Notes under the pieces: generated by a model | What the model was told of the DNA's origin: nothing | Seen by the model: only the letters and a program-made list of their open reading frames with translations | Database searches by the model: none | Program-made: the position numbers and the translations under genes | Source: Paludifilum halophilum | GTDB lineage: Bacteria > Bacillota > Bacilli > Thermoactinomycetales > DSM-45169 | Reading direction: 5' to 3' | DNA: 64,000 nucleotides | NCBI RefSeq assembly: GCF_002245355.1 | Contig: NZ_NOWF01000004.1 | Span: forward strand, 248,001 to 312,000 | Shown: one piece after another, positions 38,152-47,351 of the stretch | How the letters are laid out: the number at the start of each line of letters is the position of its first letter | Position numbering within the stretch: the stretch's first letter is position 1

Positions 38152-38734
38152 ACGGATGTCGACCATCCGGAGAGAAACAGGAGAGACCCATATCCGACTT
38201 CACCTGAAACTGGACGGATCGGGGAAGACGGAACTTCACACCGGGATTCCTTTTTTGGAGCATATGCTGGATTTGTTTGCCAAACACGGTCTGTTTGACT
38301 TGACCGTGGAGGCGAAGGGGGATATCGAGGTGGATGATCATCATACCGCTGAGGATATCGCCATCTGTTTGGGTACCGCCCTGAAGGAGGCCTTGGGAGA
38401 TAAACGAGGGATCAAGCGGTACGGTCAAGCCTGGGTGCCGATGGATGAATCTTTGGGGCAGGTGGTGGTGGATTTGTCCAATCGCCCTCACCTGGAGTTT
38501 CAGGCTGATTTTCCCGCTCAGAAGGTGGGGAGTTTCGATACGGAACTGGTTCATGAATTTTTTTGGAAATTGGCCGTGGAAGCGCGGATCAATCTCCATG
38601 CCATCCTTCATTACGGAAAAAACACTCACCATATGATCGAAGCTTTGTACAAGGCTTTGGGTCGGGCTCTGGACGAAGCCTCCCAGCTGGATCCCCGGGT
38701 GAAATCCGTTCCCTCTTCCAAAGGGGTGTTATAA
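38144..38734 (+). CDS. hisB: Imidazoleglycerol-phosphate dehydratase
   Basis: It dehydrates imidazoleglycerol phosphate to imidazole-acetol phosphate. At 196 residues it is the monofunctional form without the phosphatase domain. The manganese-binding motifs FLEHMLDLFAKH, DDHHTAEDIAICLG and HHMIEALYKALGRAL are present. No histidinol-phosphatase or aminotransferase gene is in this operon, so hisJ/hisC functions must lie elsewhere. Confidence 0.97.
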   Translation: MSKRMSTIRRETGETHIRLHLKLDGSGKTELHTGIPFLEHMLDLFAKHGLFDLTVEAKGDIEVDDHHTAEDIAICLGTALKEALGDKRGIKRYGQAWVPMDESLGQVVVDLSNRPHLEFQADFPAQKVGSFDTELVHEFFWKLAVEARINLHAILHYGKNTHHMIEALYKALGRALDEASQLDPRVKSVPSSKGVL

Positions 38735-39358
38735 ATGATTGCGATTATCGATTACGGAATGGGCAACCTTTACAGTGTCAGTCAAGCTTTGACCCGGATG
38801 GGTTATGAATGGAAGATCACCTCGGACAGCGAAATCATCCGTTCCGCTGACGGGGTGATTCTCCCGGGGGTGGGAGCCTTCGGCGATGCCATGCTGGAGC
38901 TGAAAAAACGCGGGCTGATCGAAGTGATTAAAGAAATCGTCCACCGAGAGGGAAAGCCTTTATTGGGGATCTGCCTCGGAATGCAGCTCCTCTTTACCGG
39001 CAGCGATGAGCACGGATACCATCAGGGGCTCAATCTGATCCCGGGTCATGTGGTTCGTTTTGAGGGGGATTACAACATTCCCCACATGGGGTGGAACGAA
39101 CTGCGTTTTGATCGGCCGCATCCCTTATTCCAAGGTGTGGAGGAAGGGTATGCCTACTTTGTCCATTCCTTTCATGTGATTCCGGATAATCCATCGGATA
39201 TCCTGGCGGTGACGGACTATCATCAAACGGTGACGGCAATCGTCGGTCGGAATCAGCTGTTCGGAATGCAATTTCATCCGGAGAAAAGCGGAGAGACGGG
39301 TCGCAAACTTTTGGAGCGCTTCGCCGCCCTCTGTACGGACCGGGGGAATCGCCGATGA
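38735..39358 (+). CDS. hisH: Imidazole glycerol phosphate synthase, glutaminase subunit
   Basis: HisH releases ammonia from glutamine and channels it to HisF. The class I amidotransferase triad is visible: Cys in LLGICLGMQLL, His and Glu in FGMQFHPEKS. The 207-residue gene begins directly at the hisB stop and overlaps hisA by four bases. Confidence 0.97.
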   Translation: MIAIIDYGMGNLYSVSQALTRMGYEWKITSDSEIIRSADGVILPGVGAFGDAMLELKKRGLIEVIKEIVHREGKPLLGICLGMQLLFTGSDEHGYHQGLNLIPGHVVRFEGDYNIPHMGWNELRFDRPHPLFQGVEEGYAYFVHSFHVIPDNPSDILAVTDYHQTVTAIVGRNQLFGMQFHPEKSGETGRKLLERFAALCTDRGNRR

Positions 39359-40098
39359 GTTTTACCTTATATCCGGCGATCGACGTGCGCGGCGGTCAAT
39401 GCGTCCGTTTGTTTCAGGGGGATTACGAGGCGGAAACGGTTTATGATCAGGACCCTGTTGCTGTCGCCAGGCGTTGGATAAATGCCGGCGCCGAATGGTT
39501 GCATGTGGTGGACTTGGATGCCGCCCGCTCCGGAGATCCCGTCAATCTGTCTGTGATCCGGGAGATTGCGTCGGTTGCAGATGTTCCCGTCCAAGTGGGC
39601 GGAGGCGTGCGCAGTCTGGAGCGTCTGGAAACACTGTTGAACGCGGGAGTTGAACGAGTCGTGATCGGATCGGCGGCCATCGACAATCCCGAATGGGTCA
39701 AAAGGGCTCTCGGCACCTACGGGGACCGGATCGCCCTGGGGATTGACGCCCGGGAAGGGCGGGTGGCCACCCACGGATGGCTGCAAACATCGGAGGTGCT
39801 GGCCGAACAGCTGGCCCGGGAGATGGCGGAATTGGGAGCGGAAACTTTTATTTTCACCGATATCTCTCGGGACGGTACACTTACAGGTCCCAATATTCTT
39901 GCCATACGCTCTCTGGCGAAGGCCACCGGAAAAAGGGTGATCGCTTCCGGGGGGGTCCGCTCCTCCCATCATCTGATCGAACTGGCCCAACATACCCGGG
40001 AAGGAGTGTGCGGAGCGATCGTAGGAAAGGCTCTGTATACCGGGAATGTCGACCTGGGTGAAAGTCTTCGCGCACTCAAGGAGAGGGAGGATACATGA
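39355..40098 (+). CDS. hisA: ProFAR isomerase
   Basis: HisA isomerises the ProFAR intermediate by an Amadori rearrangement in a TIM barrel. The N-terminal Asp ([19 protein letters not shown]), the [11 protein letters not shown] phosphate loop and the second catalytic Asp ([14 protein letters not shown]) are all present in 247 residues. It overlaps both neighbours by four bases. Confidence 0.97.
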   Translation: MSFTLYPAIDVRGGQCVRLFQGDYEAETVYDQDPVAVARRWINAGAEWLHVVDLDAARSGDPVNLSVIREIASVADVPVQVGGGVRSLERLETLLNAGVERVVIGSAAIDNPEWVKRALGTYGDRIALGIDAREGRVATHGWLQTSEVLAEQLAREMAELGAETFIFTDISRDGTLTGPNILAIRSLAKATGKRVIASGGVRSSHHLIELAQHTREGVCGAIVGKALYTGNVDLGESLRALKEREDT

Positions 40099-40853
40099 TA
40101 ACCAAACGGATCATACCTTGCTTGGATGTGAAGGACGGGCGTGTAGTCAAAGGAGTCTCCTTTGTCGATCTGCGGGATGCCGGCGATCCGGTAGAGCTGG
40201 CGGCCCTTTACGACGAAGCGGGTGCCGATGAACTGGTGTTCTTGGATATTTCCGCATCTCATGAGGGACGGAAGACCATGGTGGAAGTGGTCCGTCAAGC
40301 GGCGGGGGTTTTAAGCATCCCCTTCACCGTCGGCGGCGGAATCGGCGACCTGGAGGACATGTTTCAAATCCTTCGGGCCGGTGCGGATAAGGTTTCCATC
40401 AACACGGCCGCCCTTCAACAACCGGAATTGGTGGAAAACGCCGCAAGCCGTTTCGGTTCCCAATGTATCGTCGTGGCCATCGATGCTCTTTATGATCCGT
40501 CGGAGAAGGATTGGTACGTCTATACCCACGGTGGACGCCGCAGGACCGAGTGGAAGGTTTTGGACTGGGCTCAGCAAGCGGTGGACCGGGGAGCGGGGGA
40601 AATTCTCTTGACCAGCATGGACCAGGACGGCCGTAAAAACGGATACGACCTGGCCCTGACCCGGACGGTCTCCGATCGCGTCCGGGTGCCGGTGATCGCC
40701 TCCGGAGGTGCGGGAACGAAAGATCATTTTGTCAAGGTTTTCACTCAAACTCGAGCGGAAGCCGCTTTAGCCGCCTCGATCTTTCACTACCGGGAGGTCG
40801 GTATCGAGGATTTGAAAGCGGAGCTGAAGCAAAAGGGGGTGCATGTCCGTTGA
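40095..40853 (+). CDS. hisF: Imidazole glycerol phosphate synthase, cyclase subunit
   Basis: HisF closes the imidazole ring using ammonia from HisH and releases AICAR. The 252-residue barrel has the catalytic Asp in [16 protein letters not shown] and in [15 protein letters not shown], plus the phosphate loops [13 protein letters not shown] and [13 protein letters not shown]. Confidence 0.97.
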   Translation: MITKRIIPCLDVKDGRVVKGVSFVDLRDAGDPVELAALYDEAGADELVFLDISASHEGRKTMVEVVRQAAGVLSIPFTVGGGIGDLEDMFQILRAGADKVSINTAALQQPELVENAASRFGSQCIVVAIDALYDPSEKDWYVYTHGGRRRTEWKVLDWAQQAVDRGAGEILLTSMDQDGRKNGYDLALTRTVSDRVRVPVIASGGAGTKDHFVKVFTQTRAEAALAASIFHYREVGIEDLKAELKQKGVHVR

Positions 40854-41488
40854 ATATCGAGATGAAGCCGGAAGAGATCCGTTTCGACGAGCACGGTTTA
40901 ATACCCGCCATCGTTCAGGATGCCGCCAGTAAAAAAGTACTCACGCTGGCGTATATGAATGAAGATTCCCTGAAGAAGACCCTTGAAACGGGTGAAACTT
41001 GGTTTTGGAGCCGTTCCCGCCGCCGACTGTGGCACAAGGGGGCTACCTCCAGGAACATTCAAAAAGTGGTTTCCATCACTGCAGACTGCGATCGGGACGC
41101 CTTGCTGGTTCGGGTGAATCCCGCCGGCCCCGCCTGTCATACCGGAGACTACTCTTGCTTTCACACCTCCGGCTCCCCCGACTCCTTGGATCGATTCGCT
41201 ATCATCGACACACTGGAACAGGTGATCGCCCAACGTGAAGCGGAACAACCGGAAGGATCCTATACGACTTACCTGTTCCGGGAAGGAGTGGACAAGATCC
41301 TGAAAAAAGTGGGGGAGGAAGCCGGGGAAGTGATCATCGCCGCCAAAAACCGATCCTCCGCCGAGCTCTCCTGGGAAACCGCGGATTTGCTCTTTCACCT
41401 CTTGGTTCTGCTTCGGGAACAGCATCTGCCCTTGGATCGGGTGCTCCGGGAGCTGGAACAGCGGCATGGAGGAGAAGGAAAAGGATAA
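40850..41488 (+). CDS. hisI: Bifunctional phosphoribosyl-AMP cyclohydrolase / phosphoribosyl-ATP pyrophosphatase
   Basis: This fused HisIE performs steps two and three of the pathway. The N-terminal half (to about residue 115) is the cyclohydrolase, with [19 protein letters not shown], the metal-binding DCDRDALLV and the CHTGDYSCF cysteines. The C-terminal half is the pyrophosphohydrolase with [16 protein letters not shown]. Start is TTG 40850, overlapping the hisF stop, or ATG 40862. It ends the operon. Confidence 0.96.
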   Translation: MNIEMKPEEIRFDEHGLIPAIVQDAASKKVLTLAYMNEDSLKKTLETGETWFWSRSRRRLWHKGATSRNIQKVVSITADCDRDALLVRVNPAGPACHTGDYSCFHTSGSPDSLDRFAIIDTLEQVIAQREAEQPEGSYTTYLFREGVDKILKKVGEEAGEVIIAAKNRSSAELSWETADLLFHLLVLLREQHLPLDRVLRELEQRHGGEGKG

Positions 41489-41510
41489 GATTCGAAACCA
41501 AAACACCGGT

Positions 41511-41537
41511 ATCCTTTAGTGAAAGCCACTAAAGGAT
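41511..41537 (+). terminator. Hairpin at the end of the his operon
   Basis: A perfect 11-bp stem (ATCCTTTAGTG with CACTAAAGGAT) starts 22 bases after the hisIE stop. A following AT-rich stretch may aid termination. Confidence 0.75.
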
Positions 41538-41583
41538 ATTTACTTCCTAAATTCACAATCGAATCGAATAGATACCAAAATAA

Positions 41584-41616
41584 AAAACCGGTTCTCTTTT
41601 AACGGATCCGGTTTTT
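41584..41616. terminator. Bidirectional terminator between his operon and island
   Basis: AAAAACCGG and CCGGTTTTT arms with A and T runs on both sides lie between the converging his operon and the island. Confidence 0.7.
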
Positions 41617-41653
41617 CTCATGGGCCATTCTTTGTGAACTTCTCGTTGTTTAT

Positions 41654-42880
41654 TCAACCCGATAGAAGTTCTTCCAAGTTTTGTTGAATATCAGGATGTT
41701 TGGACTGAACTGATATTCCCTGAGCATTTACTCGAACGAAAGAGCTCGACGCATAGAAGTCGCTTCGAAACATTTTGTTCCAACGATTTCTTTTTTCTGT
41801 AATAATAGAAACAATATAGTATGGCTGTAATTGTCGTTGAATTTTTTTGATCCGTTGGGCTACCTCTCTTACATTAGAAAAGGCGTTATCATCAATTAGG
41901 ACGACAACGTGTTGAATGGATGATTGAATTTGAACGAATTGGGCAAGGACAGATACACCGATCCCCATACAGACAGCCGGAATCTGTTTCTGGCTGAACT
42001 TAGAGCACAACGTATCGATACGTCCCCCATCTCCAATTAACAGGTTTTTCTCTTTTTCAGTATTCACATACACCTGGTAATTAAAGCCGGAGTAATGGCC
42101 AGTCCCTTCTAGGTTTTTTAACGAAAATAGGATTATTTCATCTGGCAGCAGGAATTGCAACCAATTGATAACTTCTAAAACCTTATTCATCTCTGACCGG
42201 ACTTTCTTATGTACAATCTGGTCTACCCATGTTCGAAGGGTTTCAATTTTCATGGGGCCTTGTGTAAACAAACGACTTAATATCTGCTGATCAACTAAAT
42301 TAAGGTCTGTTTTTTCCAATTCCTCTAATCCTTTAAACCGAATATCCTCGGCTAGCGATGGTCTAACCGAGTTAAAAATGTTGTGGTTTGAAAGTTGAAT
42401 ATATGATACGTTTACGGAGGAAACCCGGTTGAGAGCCTGACAGGTTAATGTGAGGAGTTCCGCATCCGCAAAATAGGAAGAAAGCCCCCATGTTCCAACA
42501 AGGATCTGCTGAAATTCACGACGATAACCGGGTCGTTGTGGAATACGGTCCCTGTATAAATTCCCAATTTGTATCAACTTGAGAGGAAAGGTTTTGTTGA
42601 GATCAGCAACAAACCGAGACATACTCATCGCGAGATCGGCTTGCAATGCATATTTGGTTTTTTCCTTCACCCGATGCACTTCAAAAATCTTGCTATGATG
42701 AACATGGGTAGCATTCAAATATCTCTTTCGTAACTCAACCATAGTTGTTTGGATTTCCTCGAATCCTGCAGGTTTTGTTAGGTCTAGAAACTGCTGATAA
42801 ATATGTCGAACGGTCTCAATCTCTTTGGTTAAAAGATCATAAAACTGCGGGACCTTAGACTCGATATAGGTTTTCTTCAA
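41654..42880 (-). CDS. HisRS/HisZ-like class II synthetase paralogue of the island
   Basis: A 408-residue class II aminoacyl-tRNA-synthetase-like protein. It has a motif-2 region, IGNLYRDRIPQRPGYRREFQQ-like, close to HisRS. The histidine-loop equivalent is EGTGHYSGFNYQVYV, and GDGGRIDTL mirrors GGRYD. Two catalytic features are altered. The Arg expected before the YYTG-like loop (RGLDYY in HisRS) is Glu. The motif-3 Arg is missing (GIGVSVLAQF instead of GxGxERL). A C-terminal alpha/beta domain resembling the HisRS anticodon domain remains. It could be a regulatory HisZ-like partner or an amino-acid-activating enzyme of changed specificity; a normal HisRS is unlikely. It overlaps the peptidase gene by four bases. 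Codon use is AT-rich compared with the his operon. Confidence 0.75.
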   Translation of the reverse strand: MKKTYIESKVPQFYDLLTKEIETVRHIYQQFLDLTKPAGFEEIQTTMVELRKRYLNATHVHHSKIFEVHRVKEKTKYALQADLAMSMSRFVADLNKTFPLKLIQIGNLYRDRIPQRPGYRREFQQILVGTWGLSSYFADAELLTLTCQALNRVSSVNVSYIQLSNHNIFNSVRPSLAEDIRFKGLEELEKTDLNLVDQQILSRLFTQGPMKIETLRTWVDQIVHKKVRSEMNKVLEVINWLQFLLPDEIILFSLKNLEGTGHYSGFNYQVYVNTEKEKNLLIGDGGRIDTLCSKFSQKQIPAVCMGIGVSVLAQFVQIQSSIQHVVVLIDDNAFSNVREVAQRIKKIQRQLQPYYIVSIITEKRNRWNKMFRSDFYASSSFVRVNAQGISVQSKHPDIQQNLEELLSG

Positions 42881-43920
42881 ACGTCGCTTCCTCCCTCCGA
42901 ATCTAGTTGAAGCAGTTGAATATCTTTTCGGACAGGATCTACTCTTACGATGGAACCTATGGGAAGGGTCATAATAGGAGCCGTATGCCCAAAATCCAAC
43001 TGTGCCACTACCGGAATATCCCTATTCTCGTGCTTCAAGACCTCTTGAATAATAGTCTTCATGTCTTTAACCTTATTCAAACTCATACCTTCAATTTTTC
43101 CGATAAGTAGAGCATGGATGTGCTTAAAAACCCCCCTCAATTTAAGGGACCAGATCATCATGGCCCACTGTTCAAGGGAGATGTAGGTATCTTCTATAAA
43201 CAGAATAGCTCCGTCTGGGATCTCCCAATATTCAGTGTCTAAGATGTTAATTAAACTGTTGGTGTTTCCCCCAACCAAAACTCCAGACACTGCCACCTCA
43301 GTCACATTGAGCCATACTGGGCCATCGTTTACAAACTGTTTTCTCGGTCGAGTTCCCCATTCGTAGCTGGTCCATTCAATATATTCATCAGTCCACTTCT
43401 CCGGGTATGAAAAAGAATAGGGTAAGGCTACCGTCTGCTCCGCTATTTGCCGGAAGGATGAAACTGTGAACTCAAATGGATGTGGGTATTCGCCAAAGCT
43501 TGGGATGACTGCCGGTCCATGGAAGGTGATTAGGCGACTTCGATAGTAAAGTACGTTCAGCAATACGCTTGTATCCGAAAATCCACAAATAAACTTAGGA
43601 TATTTCCGAATATGGTTAAAATCAAGATACGGAAGCATTTCCAACGAATTATATCCACCAATCGTACAAATTATTCCTTGGATCTGGGGATTCTCAAAGA
43701 ACGCATGTATCTCGTTCGCTCGCTGGTGTGGGGGAGCAGACCGATAGTTGTCCATCGTGGTACATGTTACGCCTTCCACAAGGGAATACCCTAGGTTCTT
43801 TAGGGTTTGTTTACCGAGTTCGTACTGTCGGGGAAACTTTTGTGGTCCGGGACTGCTAGGAGAAAACAAGGCTAGCGTATCACCCGGTTTTAGAGCCGGT
43901 GGGAAGAGAGTGTTCTTCAT
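42877..43920 (-). CDS. S66-family LD-carboxypeptidase / MccF-like peptidase
   Basis: A 347-residue serine peptidase of family S66. The nucleophile Ser is in FICGFSDTSVLLN (about residue 116), the Glu in LFIEDTYISLEQWA and the His in LDFGHTAPIMTLPIG. Two branches are known: LD-carboxypeptidases trimming peptidoglycan, and MccF enzymes that inactivate aminoacyl-nucleotide toxins such as processed microcin C. Lack of a signal peptide and the exporter overlap of 41 bases favour a cytoplasmic self-immunity role. That role is inference. Start ATG 43920 has an AAAGGTGAAG tract upstream. Confidence 0.82.
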   Translation of the reverse strand: MKNTLFPPALKPGDTLALFSPSSPGPQKFPRQYELGKQTLKNLGYSLVEGVTCTTMDNYRSAPPHQRANEIHAFFENPQIQGIICTIGGYNSLEMLPYLDFNHIRKYPKFICGFSDTSVLLNVLYYRSRLITFHGPAVIPSFGEYPHPFEFTVSSFRQIAEQTVALPYSFSYPEKWTDEYIEWTSYEWGTRPRKQFVNDGPVWLNVTEVAVSGVLVGGNTNSLINILDTEYWEIPDGAILFIEDTYISLEQWAMMIWSLKLRGVFKHIHALLIGKIEGMSLNKVKDMKTIIQEVLKHENRDIPVVAQLDFGHTAPIMTLPIGSIVRVDPVRKDIQLLQLDSEGGSDV

Positions 43921-45130
43921 TTTTCACTTCACCTTTCGTTAGCTGCTTTTTAACCTTGACAACTGGAAGAATCAATAGTGTTATTAACAACAATGCTGTC
44001 GAAACAATAACCAGTAGATGCATATTTTCAATGGGTATCGGAAAGAGCACTAATGTACATGAGACTACCAAGGCGATGATTGTTTCGATGATTACCCGTT
44101 GATTCGTGACCGGCCCCACCTCTTTAACGGGAAAAATGATTTGGGGTACAGACTTTATCACACTGCCCCAACCTCCGTTAACGAGGCCAATAAAAAAGCA
44201 CATAATCATAAGCCACAAAGGATTTTTCATTAACAAGAACAGAGGAACCATTAGAACCATTAAACTGCCATAGGGGACTAAGGATCGCATTTTCAGTCGA
44301 TCCTTAACCACATTTGCAACTACCAATCCTCCCAAGGCGGATCCCACAGCGTACAAGGCATTCATATTGGCGAACAGGGTTGGATCTTGCACAAGGGACT
44401 TTGCTTTAATAGGCGCTAAAGTATTAAACAACAACACTACGGTTGCTACGGCGGAACCCATTAATGTTATGGATAGAACCGAAGGATTCCACCACTTCAA
44501 ATTTTCCTGTTTTCGTTTTTCAGAATCCTCTTCGATCGTCTTCTCCTGAGCTTGTTTCATGCCTCGGAATCCGAGGATTAAAAGCAGAGCCGACAGAAAG
44601 TACGTCATACTATCCACCAACAGTAAATGTTGGGTCGATACTAGTAACAACAGACCTGCCGCTGTTAAGGAGCCCAGAATATCTCCCAACTGAATGAGGA
44701 CAGTCGAGTAACTGTTAAACTTGACAATGGTTTTGGACTCACCCTTAAATCGTTGGGCAATAGCGGCGAAATAACTGGGGAGAAAGATTGCACTCAATGA
44801 ATGTATCAGAAAAGTGATTATCCAAATAGTAAGTTGGATGTGTATTTCTAATAGAATGAAAAAATATCCTACAAGCACCACGCCACTGCGGATTAAATCC
44901 GTGAATACCGTAACCCGTGCGGTATTATGTTTCCTGGAAAGATTCGAAGAGAGCTTTCCAAACATCAAATAAGGTAAAAACTTGGTGAGAGCAACAATCC
45001 CTAATCCGGCCACCCCACTTGGTGAATCTAATACGATCCAAGAGATAGCCACAAAATGCAGACTGTTTCCAAGAAAAGTCCCGAAGGCCGCGATCAATAA
45101 CCAGATCATGAAGAACCATCCCATCTTCAA
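43880..45130 (-). CDS. MFS-family exporter
   Basis: A 416-residue major facilitator with about 12 hydrophobic helices and a charged central loop (about residues 195-220: KQAQEKTIEEDSEKRKQ). It resembles the EntS/MFS_3 type of small-molecule exporters (FGKLSSNLSRKHNTARV after helix 2). Its 3' end overlaps the MccF-like gene by 41 bases, a tight export-immunity pairing. The start may be TTG 45130 or ATG 45124; no strong ribosome site is seen. A hairpin at 45161-45186 separates it from the upstream genes. Confidence 0.82.
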   Translation of the reverse strand: MKMGWFFMIWLLIAAFGTFLGNSLHFVAISWIVLDSPSGVAGLGIVALTKFLPYLMFGKLSSNLSRKHNTARVTVFTDLIRSGVVLVGYFFILLEIHIQLTIWIITFLIHSLSAIFLPSYFAAIAQRFKGESKTIVKFNSYSTVLIQLGDILGSLTAAGLLLLVSTQHLLLVDSMTYFLSALLLILGFRGMKQAQEKTIEEDSEKRKQENLKWWNPSVLSITLMGSAVATVVLLFNTLAPIKAKSLVQDPTLFANMNALYAVGSALGGLVVANVVKDRLKMRSLVPYGSLMVLMVPLFLLMKNPLWLMIMCFFIGLVNGGWGSVIKSVPQIIFPVKEVGPVTNQRVIIETIIALVVSCTLVLFPIPIENMHLLVIVSTALLLITLLILPVVKVKKQLTKGEVKNEEHSLPTGSKTG

Positions 45131-45160
45131 TTTAGATCATAACGAATTTCGAAAAAGATA

Positions 45161-45186
45161 GAAAGGGAACGTTGTTCGTCCCTTTC
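45161..45186 (-). terminator. Hairpin between the two halves of the island
   Basis: GAAAGGGA and TCCCTTTC arms; on the minus strand it is followed by a T-rich stretch (TATCTTTTTCG). It may end transcripts from the ATP-grasp/methyltransferase/AsnRS-like genes or attenuate the exporter operon. Confidence 0.6.
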
Positions 45187-45339
45187 CTTCTCTAAGACTA
45201 TATGCGTGGGGGATAGGGTATTTATTACTACCTTGTTAATGTCTAAAATATCTCATCATGGATAGCAGGAACTGGCGAAAAGTTTTAAAACGTTTATGAT
45301 CAAGGGACTGAAACCATCTTGGACTTTCGTGACTTTTTT

Positions 45340-46368
45340 TTAAGGAGTGATGGTGACTCCATTAAAACGAGGTATTATTTGAAAATCCCTTATATCATCT
45401 TGCTGGGCAATCCACATTAGTAACCGTTCTAATCCCATTCCGAAGCCAGCCGTTTGCATTGGGAAATAATCTTTCATATACACATACCACTCATATTCTT
45501 TTTCATTAAGTTCATGGAGTCTCATAGATTCACGCACCTGATTTCCTGTCTTATGTCGTTCGCCAGCACCTACCACTTCCCCGATGCCAAACAGAAGGTC
45601 AGCATTTAGAGCGTATTTTCCTGTTTTATCCTTTGTTTGATAAAATGGAACAGATAGGTAATCATGGTGTGTTAGCCATACCATTCCACCATACTGTTTA
45701 ATCAGATTTTTTTCACCTTCGGGGGTGATGGTCCGGAACCCCTCTGGGTGGTGTACGATATAGTCTGAATCATTGTTTAACTGTTTCACGGCTTCTTCAA
45801 AAGAGATCTCCGGAATATGTCTATTCTTACTTATGATTTGCTCCAGGTGTTCTGTTGTGCCTGCCATCTTTTTGATATGTGCCGGTGTGTGTTTTAGAAG
45901 GTCTTCGCATAATCGATAAATATACCGATTTACTAGTTGTATAACATCATATAGTCCACCAACGATTTCTGATTCGCTGTGGTAAAACTGACATAGATGC
46001 CTCTCATCTGCGAGTTCTCCACGGAAAGAAGGCATTATGTAGTGCACGCCTTCAGGTAAATACCGAAGCATATACTCTAGGTGAAATTGCATAGAATCCG
46101 ACAGATACGTTTCTACACCCTCCAACTCCACCTTGACAGGTAACGAGTCACTTCCCAGGCCCATGGGACTAGTGATCGATCCGGTGGTAATCGGAAGACT
46201 AACCGTTCGGATACCTTGGTCTCGGAAAAAGTTCCAGGTTGAATGATTTATCTCATCCTGGATGATTGCAAGTGTTTTATACCATTCACTTTTTAAGGCA
46301 ACCTTGTAGTGGGTTGTTGGGTCCGCCCACGACTTTGTCGGCATTAGTTTTTGGATCGTGTCTTTCAT
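45340..46368 (-). CDS. AsnRS-like enzyme lacking the anticodon domain (asparagine-synthetase-like)
   Basis: A 342-residue class IIb catalytic core. Motif 2 is MPSFRGELADERHLCQFYHSE, close to the FRAE...RHLxEF pattern of AsnRS. The substrate-loop region THHDYLSVPFYQ, the metal/ATP region IGEVVGAGERH and an intact motif 3 GFGMGLERLLMW are all present. The roughly 100-residue N-terminal OB-fold that reads the tRNA anticodon is absent. Archaeal AsnRS paralogues of this shape make asparagine; related free-standing cores can activate an amino acid for amide formation. It is likely to form an aminoacyl-adenylate. It begins three bases after the methyltransferase stop. Confidence 0.85.
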   Translation of the reverse strand: MKDTIQKLMPTKSWADPTTHYKVALKSEWYKTLAIIQDEINHSTWNFFRDQGIRTVSLPITTGSITSPMGLGSDSLPVKVELEGVETYLSDSMQFHLEYMLRYLPEGVHYIMPSFRGELADERHLCQFYHSESEIVGGLYDVIQLVNRYIYRLCEDLLKHTPAHIKKMAGTTEHLEQIISKNRHIPEISFEEAVKQLNNDSDYIVHHPEGFRTITPEGEKNLIKQYGGMVWLTHHDYLSVPFYQTKDKTGKYALNADLLFGIGEVVGAGERHKTGNQVRESMRLHELNEKEYEWYVYMKDYFPMQTAGFGMGLERLLMWIAQQDDIRDFQIIPRFNGVTITP

Positions 46369-46371
46369 CCT

Positions 46372-47253
46372 TTATTCCTCCTTCCAGAGTTTGGGCCCAT
46401 TGAGGTTCCATGGATCGATTACGCCTTTTTCCAAGAACAGCTCTTGCTGTTCGGGGACGAATTGGTTCCGTAAGAGAGCCGTCATGAAAGAAAGATACCG
46501 GTGATTTTCATTAAAAACCTCCATGATTTCTAACCATCTACTTTTAAACTCCTGCACTTGTTTATCGTCTAGACTTTTAAGTGCCGGAGATTGATTAATT
46601 AGACCATTTGTATAGGTCTTAATCACATTTGATGGGCGCGCTTGCATTTCTTTTTCTTGGTACCAATACAACTCCATTCCTGATTGGAGCAAAAGATCGA
46701 GCCAGTAATTCTTCGTCCACGGTTGGATTTCAAATCCTAAAATATCATTGAGTTTTTGTAGCAATGGCTTCGGAACATCCCGGTGGTAAAATAAGTTTGT
46801 AACAGACAGCAATCCATAAGGCTTAAGAACTCGTTGATATTCAGCGAAGGCTAGCTCACGATCTTTTTCTGGGATAAAAGTATTGGCTCCACCTGTTATA
46901 ACAAGGTCGAATTGATTATCTTTAAAGCGAATGTTTCTAGCGTCTCCGACCTCGAATTTGACACGTTCCTGAATAAAATCTGGTTCCTTTTTTAAGATTT
47001 CGTTAGCTTTTTGAATGGCCTGAGGGTTGACGTCGATCCCAAACAGTTGGCAGTTCTTCATTTTTGCAACTTCAATTGAAGTAAATCCTGTATTACAACC
47101 GATCTCTAATACTTTGGCACCGTCTTGAAGTAGGGATCGCATTAAGATGTTATTTACCGTTCTTTTACCTCCGGGACACCTATTAACTTCTTCGATGTAC
47201 GATAAAAGATCCACATAGGACATAGAATGAGGATTCTCAAGAGAATCGGTCAT
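46372..47253 (-). CDS. SAM-dependent methyltransferase of the island
   Basis: A 293-residue class I methyltransferase with motif I VLEIGCNTGFTSIEVA (about residues 48-63), acidic motif II end (FGIDVNPQA), KFEVGDARNIRF and LVITGGANTFIPE. A long C-terminal region (about residues 165-293) without obvious homology may bind the substrate. Start ATG 47253 is preferred; TTG 47265 is possible, with AGAAAGG nearby. It is followed by the AsnRS-like gene with a three-base gap, so the two are coupled. Small-molecule O-, N- or C-methylation is likely. Confidence 0.82.
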   Translation of the reverse strand: MTDSLENPHSMSYVDLLSYIEEVNRCPGGKRTVNNILMRSLLQDGAKVLEIGCNTGFTSIEVAKMKNCQLFGIDVNPQAIQKANEILKKEPDFIQERVKFEVGDARNIRFKDNQFDLVITGGANTFIPEKDRELAFAEYQRVLKPYGLLSVTNLFYHRDVPKPLLQKLNDILGFEIQPWTKNYWLDLLLQSGMELYWYQEKEMQARPSNVIKTYTNGLINQSPALKSLDDKQVQEFKSRWLEIMEVFNENHRYLSFMTALLRNQFVPEQQELFLEKGVIDPWNLNGPKLWKEE

Positions 47254-47335
47254 TAAGAGACACAACCTTTCTAACCTTTTGAATAAATTAGCTTTTTGTT
47301 GTTGGCCATAAGATGTCTATCACGTAGCCTTTTGT

Positions 47336-47351
47336 CATGAAACGGTTCATG
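47336..47351. promoter_or_regulatory. Imperfect palindrome upstream of the methyltransferase gene
   Basis: CATGAA-ACGG-TTCATG lies about 85 bases before the methyltransferase start, in the 47254-47498 gap. It could be an operator; no clear promoter was found beside it. Confidence 0.3.
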
